A stretch of DNA of 64,000 nt from Ochotona curzoniae (taxonomy: Eukaryota > Chordata > Mammalia > Lagomorpha > Ochotonidae). A model generated the notes under the pieces. It saw only the letters and a list, made by a program, of their open reading frames with translations. It made no database searches and was not told the origin of the DNA. The DNA lies in the NCBI RefSeq assembly GCF_017591425.1, contig NW_024467106.1, positions 26,030,501-26,094,500 on the forward strand, in the 5' to 3' direction. Made by a program: the position numbers and the translations under genes. How positions within the stretch are numbered: position 1 is the stretch's first letter; every line of letters starts with the position of its first letter. Positions 1 to 12,900 of this stretch are shown here, in pieces.

Positions 1-437
1 GACAATGAATAATTCACATAGAAATGATAATAACATAAAAACAGCCCAAACTGACAGATTTGAGTTTAATTAGTTAATAAACATCTCGGACCATCCAGCC
101 GTTATGTTTAATATAAATTACCTTAATCAAATCACTATATAAAAATGTTTAGCCTTTCATTCTTCCAATCTTAATAACTACTTTGTTATACAGGAATTAT
201 TTTGAGATAATATAGTTTTTGCTCTTCAACTTGTTAATGTGATGTATCTCATTTATCAATTTGCGTATGTTGAACCACTCCTGCAAACCAGGAACAAACC
301 CTGTTTGGTCCAAGTGTATGACATATCTTTCTGATAAGTTCTTACATTTGATTGACCAGTACCAAAATAAATTGGTTTTTTAATCTCACTATCCATGAAC
401 ATTTCTAAGTCCCCTTGGTGTACAGAAGAAAAGCATC
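1..437. other. Unassigned AT-rich sequence
   Basis: No repeat family, RNA gene or coding exon is recognisable here. The short open frame at 256-468 (minus) has no family resemblance and is of a length expected by chance in AT-rich DNA. Confidence 0.5.
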
Positions 438-525
438 TCATTTTATGTTGAAGTCCCAAACTTAACACTTACTGGCTATGTAGTTTGAGCAAGTCAATTA
501 ACTTCTGTGCATCTCAGGTTTTTTT
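438..525 (+). repeat. MIR fragment
   Basis: The segment carries the MIR core in sense order: an ACTTACTGGCTATGTAG block, a GAGCAAGTCAATTAACTTC block and then CATCTCAGG. These correspond to the familiar 'cacttactagctgtgtgacct...gcaagttacttaacctctctg...cctcagttt' core of this ancient tRNA-derived SINE. It is followed by a T run at about 519-533. The divergence is high, as expected for a mammal-wide fossil repeat. Confidence 0.65.
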
Positions 526-3500
526 TTTTTTTTACTTGAAATTTTAGGAGTGAGGCCAAATTTCTACTGTATAAAGTCAACACCAAGCTACTAAAACTTT
601 TCAGCACTAAAGTTTTAGAACAGAAAATCATAAATGTCAAATAAAACATAATAGTACTATTTCATTTTTTTATTTTTCTAAAAATTTGAATTATGAATGA
701 CTAACCTTGAGTTATGTACACAAAGTTAATACCTTCAAATCTGACAAAAAAAGTGCTCCCATTCAGGAGTCATACTTTCTTCATTCAAAATCGTCCCATA
801 GGACTTTCTGGATAACATCAAGACCATTTTCTTGATTGCTCTTGAGGCTATATCTAATTTTTCCTACAAGAGATTCCCACTGTCACCCAAGCCAGAGCTA
901 GTCTTTACTATATTTGAAGGACGGGGAGGGGGAGTAGGGTGTGGGAAGGCAACCATGGAAGATGCTACTAAATGTGAGCACCTGCCAGTAAATATCAGAA
1001 AGTAAGGCCAAGAGATACTCTTAAACCTGAGGCACAGAAAACCAGGGAAACACTGAAATGCTCAAATCCGAAGAAATTCCTTAACTTGTGGCCCTAGAGA
1101 AAGACACTGGGAATCATCAGTTCTCAAATTTTATGATATTATTTACCTTCAGGCTGCCATTTATTCCAATCACCTGGTGGATTCTATCCAAGAAAAATGA
1201 GTTGTCAAAATAGACAATAAAAATTGAGAGTACAAGCAACCATCAAGATGATAAAACTGTCACATCTGTGCACATCAGGCCACAACTGCATTCATTACAT
1301 CTGAAGTCCTGGCACTTAATATTGTCAAGTGAAGAAGCTATATTCCATGAAGAGTTGCTGTTAACACAAATGTGTTTGAAAGAGATTTGACTGCTTGACT
1401 TATTCATGATTTTTCAGAGAATACAGCAAAATTGTCTTCAGAGGAATTCACTGGTATCTGGGAAAATTTGTCAAAAAGGATTAACTTAGTCTTAAACACT
1501 TTGTGAAATTCTATGATATTAATTTTAGGCGGTCTGGCAGATCTCATCAGTACGATTCTTATTTTTCAGGCACTCCCACACTAATTCGAATGTGCTTTCT
1601 TGCAGATAAATTCTTTTGATAGATGTTCCAGCATGAGAGGTGTTACTGAAATGGCAAAGAGAAAGGAAGAGAAGGGAAAAAGGCAGAGGCCAGAATCAAA
1701 GGCTAAGGAAAGAAAGGTAAGGAGGAAAAGGACTAAGGTTGTAATCACACAGAAAAGCTAGGGTTTTTTTTTTAATCATTGTGTTTAATTTTTCAGCTAT
1801 CTTGCTGTAGTTATCTTGATCCTAAGCAAAAGTATTGTTGAGTTCAAGGGACCAAAATGTGGATAAGTGAGTGTCCTCGTGTTCATGTCCTCTCCTGCTC
1901 CCTCTCTTCTACAGCTTTTGTCTAATTCAATACTGGCTATTTTTCACTTGCTTTAGTCTAACCAGAGCAGCAAAGACCTGAAAGCTTTGATCAGAAATAT
2001 TGTCATGCATCATCTTGGAATTTTAATGATTCCGGAATTCCCCTTCACAAGTGACAGTAACATTTGTCTTCTAGCCTTTAAAATCATTATCCTCTAGTTA
2101 GGAGAATTCAGAGTAAGAGACTTTGATCAGGATGAAAAGGGAAAACGAAAGATCAGTTGACACTGGATAAAGCACAAAAATAAAAAAGACATTTTACCAA
2201 TTGTCTGACATTCAAATGCTTGTTTTCCTAAAACCACCAGCCTTTTCCACTGCATATCATCCTTAAACCATTCAGCTCTCCCTTCACTCTTAATCCCTTT
2301 GCTTTCAACCCATTACCTTACCTAAATGCACTGGAATTCTACAATCTCTGTTCTCCTGACACTGATATTTCACTCTAATTCCCATCTGGGACATAGAAGG
2401 ATTACCTGAGACTGTTGGTCCTGATGTGCTACCATCATGAGATCTTCTATTCCACATGTTGTCAGGCAACTTCTGTGCCAGTTTCAGCCTTCTGGGTAGG
2501 TCCCAAGCAAGCTCTGGCTCCATTATCAACTTCGAACTGGACAGAGCAGTAGGCAACTAGTCTCATCAACACTCAGTGCATATGCAAATAAATCACTAAG
2601 AAAATGTATATCACTGTTGTACTGTGGGCAGCACAGCATCTCATTCTTAACTCTGTATCCTTATGCTTTAAGTATTTTTCAAACTCCTGATAAAGAATGT
2701 GGTCAGATTTTGGTTACAGAAGCATGGGTACTATGTAACATATGCAAAATAGGCAAAGTTTATATTGCCTTCAGGGAAAAGCAGGTGCTCTTTATTTCTC
2801 AAATTAAAGTACCTACGGTAGAAAAATTATAACAGAGCTGTCCGGTGTGAACAGTTGTCAGCAATAATGAGCTGTCTTCCCTTTTTCAAATTCACATGTA
2901 ATCTGGAATGAAAAGGTGCTGATAACTGAAAATACCAATACAACAGTGGACCTATGCGTGCCAATCTCACAACTGTGTTTGGATTTTAATGTCCTTGGAA
3001 ATACAACACAAGGACTCAAATCAGAGCACTGTGCCTAATTTTTAATGTTTAAGGCACTGGGAATTCTAACCAACATGATTTGGTCTACACCAATTAAATC
3101 TTATATTTCATAGATGCATACAATTAAAGTAATGGTTAAGGGGGTGGAAGATGATCCGAGACTCCTGTGCAAAACCAGGTTCCCTGCAGGTTTGCTTTCC
3201 ACTTCAGAGAGCTTTGAATATAAATCATCTGTCATCAAAGGAAAACCACAAGGAAGATGAACTTTGAGAAAATACACTTTGGACTATGCAAGTTTGAGTT
3301 GTGAGGATAGGACCCAAGATTAAGGGAAACATTTTGCAAAATCTTTCCAAAGTTGTGCTCTCAACATCTAAGGCCTGCAGAAGTCCTACAAAAGGAGGAG
3401 CTCTACTAAGAATGACCAAAAATAAGTAAATAAGCCAATACAACTAACAAGCAAACAGTGTACCATGAGCCCAAGGCAGCAAATGCAACAGATAGGTAGA

Positions 3501-6500
3501 TTAGAGTGGCAATAATTTCAGACAACTAATATGAAAGAGTACGAGATCAATACATTTAATGTAAGACATAAAGGAAACAAAATCATAACCATCGTCAATG
3601 ACTAAAAAATAGGCAGATATTTTAAAACGCACACAGGACTTCTGGAAATGAAAGTAACAATGAGTTACAAGGCAGAGTACAGAAAGAATCGGAAGAGACA
3701 GTAAATACATGCAAAATGTTTCAGAGAAAAAACAGACTAGGAGGAAATTTAAAGTAGGAGATGGCTAAAAGTTTTCCAAAATTGGCGAGAAAAATGGCTC
3801 TTCTCAGTCAACACAAAGAACAAGTGTCCTGTGTAAATTCACACTTAGACATACTACACAGAAATTGTTGGGTATCAAAAGAAAAATCAAGGGAACTCAT
3901 AAAGTGGATCACTTAACAATTAAAACAATGGAGATAGAATATTTAATTTTATTTAAGCCCTAACACAGAAGCAGAAAAAAAATCAAAATGTATATTTATT
4001 CTTGTTGTGAAATATCTGAAATATTTCTTTAAAATCAGAAACAAGGCAAAAATGCCCTCTGCCACTGCCACACCCCACTTCTATGAGTCTTAAAGCAATA
4101 TGACAAGAAAAAAAAAACATCAAAAGGATAGCAAATAAACAAAAATCTACCACCTGTAGATGATGCTGATGTCTGCAAAATGTACCAGAAACACACAGGC
4201 ACAGTCTTGCAACTAAGAATTAAAAAAAATAATCTGAGAAATTGGGCCCTGTGTGACACTTTAATAATGGTGCTTTTGGTCATGTCTTCTGACAGCCTGG
4301 GGTAATGTAGGTAAATGGTGTGGATGAATGAAATGCGTAGGAATCACTAAAGCCCCTTGGAGATTTTTGTCTTTCCCTCTCGTTTCAACTTTTTCTGCTT
4401 TATGTTCTCTTTTTGTCTCCTGTCGGCCTGAGAGAAGTTGTTGAAACAGCTTAAACCCACATGATAAATTAGAACACCACAGCAGGAAATATTGCCCAGA
4501 TATTTCAACGTATACTTATGTCTGTCCAGATCAGCTGCAAAGGCCTCATTTTCCTCTCCACTTGCTCTTCTCCCAGCCAAACTCTTCATCCACAGAGCAA
4601 AGGCTGAAAACCTTCAGACAGTAGCATCCAACAACACATCACACCCATTATTTTGAGGCTTGGTTGTCTTTAAGAAATTTTAAGACAAAATTTATGTAAG
4701 GAGGATAAGGATGGTAACAGATGAGAAGCTCACTTTAGAATTTTGTTTCTGACAAAATAAAAACACATTGAAAGAAGTGCTATAGCTTCTACACTAACAA
4801 AAGATGATTCGCTATAATTTGAACAGATTACTACAGCTAGAATAAAAAATGTGTTACAAATTTTCTGAATGGGGTTATCTTTGGCATTGCATAGCAAACT
4901 AATGGCAGAGAGCATGAAGAATAGGTTTTTATTGTTGAAAGATGAGTTCTTTATTTATACTTTCAATGATGTAGCTTAGATTGAATTTGCATTTGTGCCT
5001 TGATGATAGTATCATTTCTGCTCCAACTTTCACTATTTCAATCTGGTTATGTAATATAAAAAGCTTAGCCAACTTCAGAGAATAAGGCATCAAGTAGTTT
5101 TCAAAATATCCACCCATGCTTATAAAGGAAAACTCAATGACCAAATACCCAACTTTGGTCAAAAGCACAATTTAAAATTCTCAGATTTTACAGATGTGTA
5201 AAAATATTTCAAGGGGAAGAGCAAAAAATATTATTGTCAAAATGATTAAGACTAATTTACACAGGTATCAAAAGTACATTTCTGCCAATATATGTAACAG
5301 TTCATCCAAACTTCTATTTTCACAACGATAATAAGATGGATCAACATGCATGTTCCTCTCACAGTGACACAAAAGGTACCGTTAACAAAGCAAACTGTGC
5401 AGCTGGGTATCGGGGTGTGGGAATTCTCTAGCCAGCCACCCGGACAGGAAGTTTGAGGAACTTACTTTTCGGCTCTTTGCACTGGCACACTGTAGTTCTA
5501 AGCTTCAGAGCAAAAAGCCCTATCTCCTTGAAGGCACAAACGATCTCTGAGAAATCAACACCTTATTTTGCCATGAAAATGATTCCAAATTCCCTGAAGT
5601 TTCCCTTTCTTTTGCTGTTGTAAAGCAAATATCATGCAGAGGGAGATACAGTGGGGAAGAGTACAGGAGTTGAACCCAGGAAGATGGAGAAACCACACAA
5701 TGGCACAAAACTGGAGACACTGAACAAAGCACTTTATGATCCAGAAAAACCAATACAGCTGACTACATGAAAATGCCTGAAAATCAAATCCAGGAGATCC
5801 AGGACCAAAGACCACGAACTGACATCACCTATGAAATGCTTTAATTATTGAATCCCTGAAAAAAGTATATTCACATTTTAAAAACAATTAAAATGTTGTG
5901 TCTTCTTCCATGGTTAATGCTTTCATGTCACCATTAGAATAAATATGATAAAATAATTATTTTGTATTCCAAGGATGAATTTTTTAGAAATGTTCTGATG
6001 CCATGGCTTCCTGTTTCAGATCATTTTGCATAATTTATTCTTTACTAGTATCTGTATCAGACTTTCATAAAACACAGAACCAAGTAATTTTGTAAAACAA
6101 TCCAAGCTCTCAGTATAAAAGCTGTTACTGTTACTCATTTTTTTTCCATAAATGTTTAAAAATAGACATACCTCGACAAATATAAAGCATGGGATGATGG
6201 AGTAACTTCGCTGAGTGTTGTTTCCCACAGCCATTTCTCATACCTTGTAGCAAGACTGTGCCGTCTAAAACTGTCCAGGCTGAAACAGAAAGAGGTTTCA
6301 CGGTGTAAGAATTGTATACTGCAAAGTCCCTCAGGTACTCAAATAAAAATATCAGCTACCCTCTAGACAAGCAGGCTGCATACAAACAAGGCAAAATTGG
6401 AATCTGTAATACAGTCAAGTCAGGCTAATAGTCACTCCAGTGAAAAGCAAGTAATATAGACTAGCCACGAAAAGCCCAAGAGGCAAAATGAGCAGGTAGG

Positions 6501-7382
6501 GAGTCCCCAGTGCACACAGCTGTAGCGAATAGAATTCTAATTGCCCCGCACTGCATGGTGACTTAACCCAACAGACTCCGCACACCATGAAACAGTTTTT
6601 TTGTACAAAACAGTTCTTCGTGGCGCTTCCCTACCCGTGCCTGATCCTTGTGGCCTTGCACGCTAAGGCTCTGTTGGCTCTGCCCTTGCCTATGCCTTCA
6701 GAATTGACACTTAATACTGAAGCACTAATCTGACTTCCTCTTTGACCATTAGTTTCTCTCCGTTACCAAGCCGTGAACTACCTTGGGTCAATATCACCGA
6801 TTTCTTGTGATGGATTCTCAGCTCTGCTATGGACCCAAGTGCAAAACATTTAGGAAAATGTATTACTGCTTCACTAACAAGAATAAAGAAGGTGGGAACA
6901 GCAGATTTATTATTCAATATTTTATTAGAACATGTCTGTCTTGCTTTGAACTGAAACTACTCTTGTCCTAGGAGATCAGTTAATTTTGGTTCCGCTTAAC
7001 AACACCAATGAGGTTTATAGATTTTAGGCCTTTTCCTTCTAACTTCTATCCCAGTTGAAAATAATTTTTCATCTATACTTTTTATTCTCTATCCATAGGA
7101 ATGTGGCATGTTTCAGGCATCTGTTTCTGGTATTTATTAGCTTTTCTTCTGTTTTGGTATCGTCTCTACCAACCGTTCTTATGGATCGAGGCGTGGGGTG
7201 TGACACGATGATTATCTATTTGCAAGGCCAACTGTACGTCAAAGCTCATGAGTTAGTGTTAATGTCTTATCATACATTTAAGTTTTCCTTCACCCTTTTC
7301 CAGAATAAAACCTTAAAAACATTTGTCTTATGAGATCAATTTTTTCACTATTAAGATTTTCTTTATTAAAATTTATGTGGGG
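526..7382. other. Mainly unique non-coding sequence
   Basis: About 6.9 kb of AT-rich DNA holds no recognisable gene. Many short open frames (60-94 codons) occur on both strands, but none shows a known domain, codon bias or a consistent splice context. A purine-rich patch lies at about 1640-1740. I see no SINE of the C-SINE type, which makes this one of the least repeat-invaded parts of the window. Old, diverged repeats below my recognition limit are likely. Confidence 0.5.
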
Positions 7383-7500
7383 ATACTTCAAAAAGTTTAT
7401 AGAAAAATGAAATTGAAGATTTAGTTTATTTTGGTACTAAAGTCTTTAAAATTCAAGCACTAGTTTTCATAACATTTTTCATAAACTTTTAAGTTTTGTC
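7383..7500. mobile_element. Small inverted-repeat DNA element (Tc1/mariner-like MITE), copy 1
   Basis: The left end reads ACTTCAAAAAGTTTATAGAAAAATG. The right end reads CATTTTTCATAAACTTTTAAGTT, which is its approximate reverse complement, giving terminal inverted repeats of roughly 23 bp around a body of about 70 bp. The interior contains TTTAGTTTATTTTGGTACTAAAG. The same interior, with variations, recurs at 37388-37500 and 27688-27770. Short length, no coding capacity and terminal inverted repeats point to a non-autonomous DNA transposon. I do not name the family with certainty. Confidence 0.55.
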
Positions 7501-8009
7501 ATGCTTTTTAAGTTTCAACCACTCACATTATTTAAATTATTTAAGCTCTAGTAACTTACTCTTTTCCATTAAATTTAGATACTTTCATTATCTTTTATGA
7601 AATGCCTTTAATAATCTATTATTTACTATTCTAGTTTTGACTATTTTCTACAATATGAAATAATCTATATTTGTATAAGTTAATGCATTGAATTCATTTC
7701 AGGAGTATGCTTTGCTTTATTTTTACCTTTAGTTAATTCTAATATTTCAAAATTCACTTATTGGCATTTCTGATTCCAAGGAATTCTCTTGTTAGCACCA
7801 AGTAAATATATTATCAGAAGAGAAAATTAAATTTTGATTATGTGTAAGTATGCAGGAATATCAAAAGCAAAAAGGCACTACACACTTAGTATTTTAGATG
7901 CATTTTCCTTAAAAATTAATAAAAATCAGCTATACAAAGGAGAAGATCTGGGAAATTTTTCTTTATTTTATGGTCCAAGATATTACCTAGCTTGTTCAAT
8001 CTGCATGAA
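7501..8009. other. Unassigned AT-rich sequence
   Basis: Very AT-rich sequence between the small DNA element and the antisense L1 remnant. The distal part may belong to the same old L1, but I cannot align it by eye. Confidence 0.4.
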
Positions 8010-9170
8010 GAGGGATACATATTTTTTACACATACACTCACTTATACATACACACAGTAGAATTACATTGCGGCACACTTTCTATATTATACTTTGCTTA
8101 TTTTTTTTACTTCTTTAAAATTTGTCATTTTAATTTATTTTATTATTCCATTTTATGACACAGTTTCATAGACTCTGGGATTCTCCCAACCTCTCCCCCC
8201 ATATTGAATTCCTCTGTATTGTTACATATACTTTGCTTATTTAAAGTATATAATTTAGCAAATTTAGTAATCTTATCAACTTGTATAATTATCACACAGA
8301 TTTAGCTCTTTAATACCCCAGAGATATTTTTATGCTTATTTATCGTTACTCTCCACAATCCCCTCCTTCACTATGGCTCAAGCCCAGTGGGACAGTTCAT
8401 CTACACTGACTACACGTTTGCCTTTCCTGGATATCACACATAAATGGAATCACACAGAATCTGTTGTTGTGTCTGTCTTCTTTCACTTAGTGTAATGTTT
8501 TCATGATTCACTCACATTGCAGCACATGTCAGTAATCTTTTCATTTTTATTGCTGAATATTATTCTGAGGTTATAGTGTTTATCGGTTCATACACATTTG
8601 TCATTTTAACTTTCTGTTACACCTAAATTGGGCTGCTGTATGCAATATTATGGATATTAATGCTAAGAACTACTGTGTACAATCTGTGTGGATTTATATT
8701 TTCACTTCTCATAAGTAGACCCATAAGGAAATTGCTTCATCTTACATTACATTTAGTGTTAAGATAACTTACTTCAAAGCAGTTGTACTATTTTACATTC
8801 ACAAGAACAGTGTGAGGGTTCTCATTGCCCATATCTTCACTCACATCTTTTATGATTTTTTTTTATTGTAGGCATTCTACCTGACATGAAATAATATGTT
8901 ATAGTGATTTTGATTTTCATTTTGCTAGTAATTAATGATACTGAAAATCTGTATTTACTAGTCACTCTTCTGTGAAAAGCCATTCAAATTGGCTTATTTC
9001 TGCTGAATAAATTGATAGAGTAATTTTTTCACTATTCTGAAAGAAAGTCATTTATCAGATAAACACTTTGCAATTATTTCTTTCAGTCTTCTACTTGTCA
9101 ATTTTCTTAATGATGTACTTTTATGTGTATTTTACTAGTATAAATTTTAATCACAGAACAACTTTGTTAA
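8010..9170 (-). mobile_element. Old LINE-1 3' untranslated region (L1M-type), antisense, interrupted
   Basis: Read on the minus strand, the segment follows the well-known 3' region of older mammalian L1 elements. On the plus strand these landmarks are in the expected antisense order: AAAGTATATAATTTAGCAA, the CTCCACAATCCCC block, CATAAATGGAATCACACAG, CTTTCACTTAGTGTAATG, TTTTTATTGCTGAATATTATTC and TTTTACATTCACAAGAACAG. No intact ORF2 remains. A younger L1 3' end is inserted at 8104-8227, so this copy was already resident when that event happened. Confidence 0.75.
8104..8227 (-). mobile_element. Truncated lagomorph L1 3' end (copy A) with perfect target duplication
   Basis: On the minus strand the copy reads ...GGTTGGGAGAATCCCAGAG, then TCTATGAAACTGTGTCAT, then an A-rich tail seen as a T-rich head on the plus strand. 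It matches the 3' ends of the elements at 16167-16676 and 30015-30465. The insertion is bounded by a perfect 15-bp direct repeat ATACTTTGCTTATTT at 8089-8103 and 8228-8242. A 5'-truncated copy with an A-rich tail and a 15-bp duplication is the signature of target-primed reverse transcription. Confidence 0.8.
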
Positions 9171-9639
9171 TCTTTAATTTCAGACTACTGAATACAAATA
9201 TTTTCTTACCAAATTATACCAACTTTAGTCTTTCAAGCTGAATTTTCAAAATGTAAATGAAAATAAAGAGAAAAATTCCAATGAATTAAATGTTAAAATT
9301 ATGAAACACTGACAACTTATAAATACTAAATATATAAAAATCAGTCATGTCATTAGTAAGAAAGTCTGCTAGTAGCAAGAATTGATTTATTCCATAGTAA
9401 ATGCTCCTTACTTTTCATTAAGCTTAAAAAAACCTTTAGTTCAGCAGAAATATAGACAAGGGCTACAAATAATGAAATGGTACGATGACTATTTTATCCA
9501 TATACAGTAAATTTTAAAAATAAACACAAATCATTAAAACCACAATATTCTTCAACATTAGTTTAGCAAATAAACAGTCATTTTGAATAAATGGGTTAGC
9601 AATATTTATTAATGTAGAATATAATGTATTTCTTTCACC
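9171..9639. other. Unassigned AT-rich sequence
   Basis: AT-rich DNA between two L1 remnants of opposite orientation. It contains no recognisable repeat or gene. Confidence 0.4.
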
Positions 9640-10080
9640 ACAAAAATACCCTTACAAAAATTCATAAGAAAATCAGTGTCAGTTCTATATACTAACAATG
9701 AACTATCCCCCCACCATTAAGAAAATAATCTCATTCACAATAGTATATAAAGAAGATAATTTAAAGCAGGAGGTGAGAGGTCTGTCAAACAGGACTATGA
9801 AACATTGATGGAAGAGACTGAAGACACAAAAGAGAAAAAAGACATTTTATTTTCACGAATTAGAATGTTGTTCAAAAGGTCCATACTACCAAGGTCTTGT
9901 ACCAATTTTATGGTTCCAATTTTAAGGTTCCAATGACATTTTTCACATAAAGAAACAACCAAAGTTCCCATGGAACCAGAAAAAAAAAAATTACCAAAGC
10001 AATCTTGAATACAGAGCTAGAGGTGTAAATGTTCGATAATTTCAAAACATAACACAGCCACAGTAATTAAAACTTCTGTT
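9640..10080 (+). mobile_element. LINE-1 ORF2 fragment (reverse transcriptase C-terminal region), sense, decayed
   Basis: Landmarks of L1 ORF2 nucleotide sequence occur in order: a TATACTAACAATGAACTATC block, CATTCACAATAGTATATAAAG, GGAGGTGAGAGG, ACTATGAAACATTGATGGAAG, AGACTGAAGACACAAA, GTCCATACTACCAAGG, TTCCAATGACATTTTTCACA and CAAAGCAATCTTGAA. The reading frame is broken by many indels, including a run of A after the CATGGAACCAGAA block, so it is a non-coding relic. It lies in the opposite orientation to the neighbouring L1 3' end at 8010-9170 and is a separate insertion. Confidence 0.8.
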
Positions 10081-11876
10081 GAGACTTTCTAACTTTTCAC
10101 TTGTTCCAAGCACATTCATAAGTGTTCATCGAAGCAAACTGTAGGACAGTTAATGTATAATTTTTGTCAGATAAGTCTTAATTTATATTATCTTGGTATT
10201 GGTATCTGTGGATGATTTTATTCAATTTGAGATCTTCCTGGTTCTTAAAAAGATGACTTATTTCTGAATGAAACCTGCAGTTATTAAAATGCTCATGTCT
10301 GTATTTTTATCTTGCTGTACCAACCTCCCCTGATACCACTCCCCTGAATGAAGAGCAAATGTCACCTAGTCACTGCCATGGCCAAATGCAAATCCAGGTT
10401 CGTCACTTGATTTCCTGTGATAACCAATTGGAGTCTGCTGTTATTTTGGGGCACAGGTGGAGGCCAGGCTTCTCACTAGACCACTACTGAATTCACCCCA
10501 GTAGCTGGGGAGAGGGATATGATGGGAAGCAGCCTTGATGTTGGTCAGGGATGCTAAAACTCCTGACTTCCCACTAAGTGTCTGATGCCACCCTAATCCA
10601 CCAGAATGAGCATCCCAGCTATGCACACATTCTGCCCTGACAATGGGGGAGAGAAAGCACTTATTATTGTTTAACAGAAAAAAACAACCCTGGCTCTCTG
10701 GTTGGTGTTCTCTGTCCCAAACCCAGCAGGGGCCTTGTCATGCCTGGTAAGAGTGGGTCTCACCTCAGCTTTGTTGGCAGGCGTAGAGGGCAGGCCTCAG
10801 CTTTCATGGAATGTTTGCTGGCAAGGGCTTATTGTTGACAAGTTTTCCAGCTTTGAGCTCTCCCTGGCCTGCTGTCCAGAGCAAGCTGGCTTTTAGGGGC
10901 CTCTGTTTGCTGTTGCCAGCTCCTCCAACACCAGTCTCAGAAAAATGAGTTCCAAAGAGAATCCTAGGGGCTCCCTACTTCTAGTCTGAGGCCCTCAGCC
11001 GCCAGCCTGCCTTTTTTCTGTAGCTCTCAGCATCTGCTTTCGTTTTATACATAATGTCCAAGGTTTCTTAGTTATACTTAGTGACAGTATTAGGCCTTTC
11101 TTCACCTTCTGAACAACATTCTTGAATGCTCATTAGGGTAGCCACTCAATCTTGTGTACCCCCAGCCTGTAGTGGCTCATGAACTTGAGTTTCTAGGTAC
11201 CCAAGGTTTCAAAATACCAGAATAAACCATGTAACTTATTCATTTATTTTAATTCATACCAACCCTCCCATATGGTATGACTAGAAGCAATGAACTAGTC
11301 AAGCACCCTGTATGCCAGGGACTGACAGATAAAGACTCAAATGCACAGACCAGCATAATAACCCAACAAATATACTAACATAAATAAGGGATAATGGTTG
11401 CAAAAAGGAGTGTTTAACTTTTAGCACAGAAATCTCTTATTCATTAGGCACAGTCCACCAGGTTCAAGAACCACAACACTTTTTTAGGAGCCTGTAAAAA
11501 TGTTTTAATCTCTTCTGAAGTCAAAGGAAAGGTTCAACTTTTATATAAAAAAGTTTTAACATGCAGTTATTAATATGTTCAGTTTAGACCAATTAGATAC
11601 TGAAGCACAAATTTTTACATTTCTTTTGTGGAAGAATGGGTTCATCCATGAAGGCAAATAAACCTTAGGGTCCATGCGAGTTAATGTAGCCCAAGTTAGC
11701 AAAAAAGATAAGGAAAGATTTGTTAGATGGCAGGATGTGGTATATGTTGACCTAAATTTGTTAAAACTGCCACAGTGGTTCACTTCATGTTAGTATAGCA
11801 TGAATTAATAGTTTACCACAACAAAAATGTAACAGATAAGTGCAATAATTTTGTTCATTGAGCTGTCCTTGTGGTA
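10081..11876. other. Unique non-coding sequence with a moderately GC-rich patch
   Basis: No gene or repeat family is recognisable. The part from about 10,320 to 11,000 is noticeably richer in G+C than its surroundings, but it shows no CpG enrichment and no open frame of interest. Confidence 0.4.
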
Positions 11877-12128
11877 GAACAGTATTTCTCAATCTTGTCA
11901 CTTTTGACCCCAAAGACCAGATTGTTCTGTGTTGGGCGATGCTGTCTTGAACAGATCCTGTTAGATGTTCAATGGTGCCAATGGTAACAGCCCTCCTCCC
12001 ACTTAAAATGGCTCTAGACATTGCCAAAGGAGAGAACCATACATTCAGGATTGAAAGCAGAGTTCCTATGATGCAAGAAATTTCAAGCCCATGGGGAAAC
12101 TGCTTCATCCACATTGAGAACCACAGCT
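11877..12128 (-). mobile_element. MER5A-like hAT DNA transposon relic
   Basis: The left part reads CAGTATTTCTCAATCTTGTCAC..TTTTGACCCCAAAGACCAGA, then ATCCTGTTAGATGTTCAATG and GGCTCTAGACATTGCCAAAGG. The right edge reads TTGAGAACCACAG. These are degenerate versions of the MER5A landmarks: ends in CAGNGGTTCTCAA, and an internal CTGGAGACATTTTTGG..TGGCAATG stretch. About 60 bp near 12,040-12,100 do not fit and may be an insertion or a related subfamily. The 173-codon minus-strand open frame at 11785-12306 runs across this relic and is judged non-coding. Confidence 0.5.
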
Positions 12129-12700
12129 TTGGCCAAGGAGACAAACATGTTTGTCTAAATCTAACAATCTGGAAGTTGTCACGGTGCCCAATTGACACAC
12201 AGGGCTGCCTGAGTCCAGAGACCACAGCTGGAGCGATTTTAAAGTGACGTTCACTGGCAGTTCCTCTTTGTTTGAACTCTAAAAGCAAGCAGGGGTTTTT
12301 AGTCATGTGGTATTAGTACATGTGATTCCCATGGCCTATGTGCTATCTAAAAGCCCAGCAAAATAAGTAAGATTTTTAACCACCAAAAAAATGTCTACAA
12401 ACTCAAATGCAAAAATATGTAAGAAGATATTTATAGCTACATTCTGGCAACTTCATTAGCTATTGAACTCACAGTTCATAGCAAGTTAACTAATTTGAAA
12501 ATGCTTTGTAGGTGAGATCTCATTTTAAAATTTTCTTTGCAGAGATTACAGATAATTATAAATTAATGAAAAACAATTTTAAATGAACAATTATCATAAT
12601 TTCATTTCACTTTGCCGCAAAGTAAAATTTTATGCTTGAATGCAGGTTACTTTTTTTCTGAGAAGCAGAATAAGAACATACGGTCCCTATTTACTGGTTC
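12129..12700. other. Unassigned sequence
   Basis: No gene or repeat is recognised. The stretch is AT-rich, especially at 12,520-12,640. Confidence 0.4.
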
Positions 12701-12714
12701 ACTCCCCAAATTCC

Positions 12715-12900
12715 CACAACAGCTAAGACCAGGCCAGGAGCTCAATCTTGGTCTTCCACACTGATGGAAGGGGTCCCATTATTTGATCAACCACCACTGC
12801 CACTGAGGGTTTGTACTGGCAGGGAGCTTGATTCAGGAGCTACAGCCAGTAAAGCCTCCATCTCAGCCACTCCATCAAGACCTGCATGGCTTAACTGGAG
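12715..12900 (-). repeat. Old C-SINE fragment
   Basis: Order of landmarks on the plus strand: GGCCAGGAGCTCAATCTTGG, TCTTCCACACTGATGGAAGG, CCACTGCCACTGAGGG, ACTGGCAGGGAGCTTGATTC and AGGAGCTACAGCCAG. These match the antisense body of older lagomorph C-SINEs (lists such as 'ggaactcaatccaggtctccca...ctgcctcccaggg...ggaagctggaatcaggagcagagccag'). Both ends are eroded. Confidence 0.55.

Noticed and set aside
11785..12306. Minus-strand open frame of 173 codons, one of the longest in the window
   Set aside because: It runs through a MER5A-like transposon relic, has no recognisable domain, and overlaps an equally open plus frame, as chance frames do.
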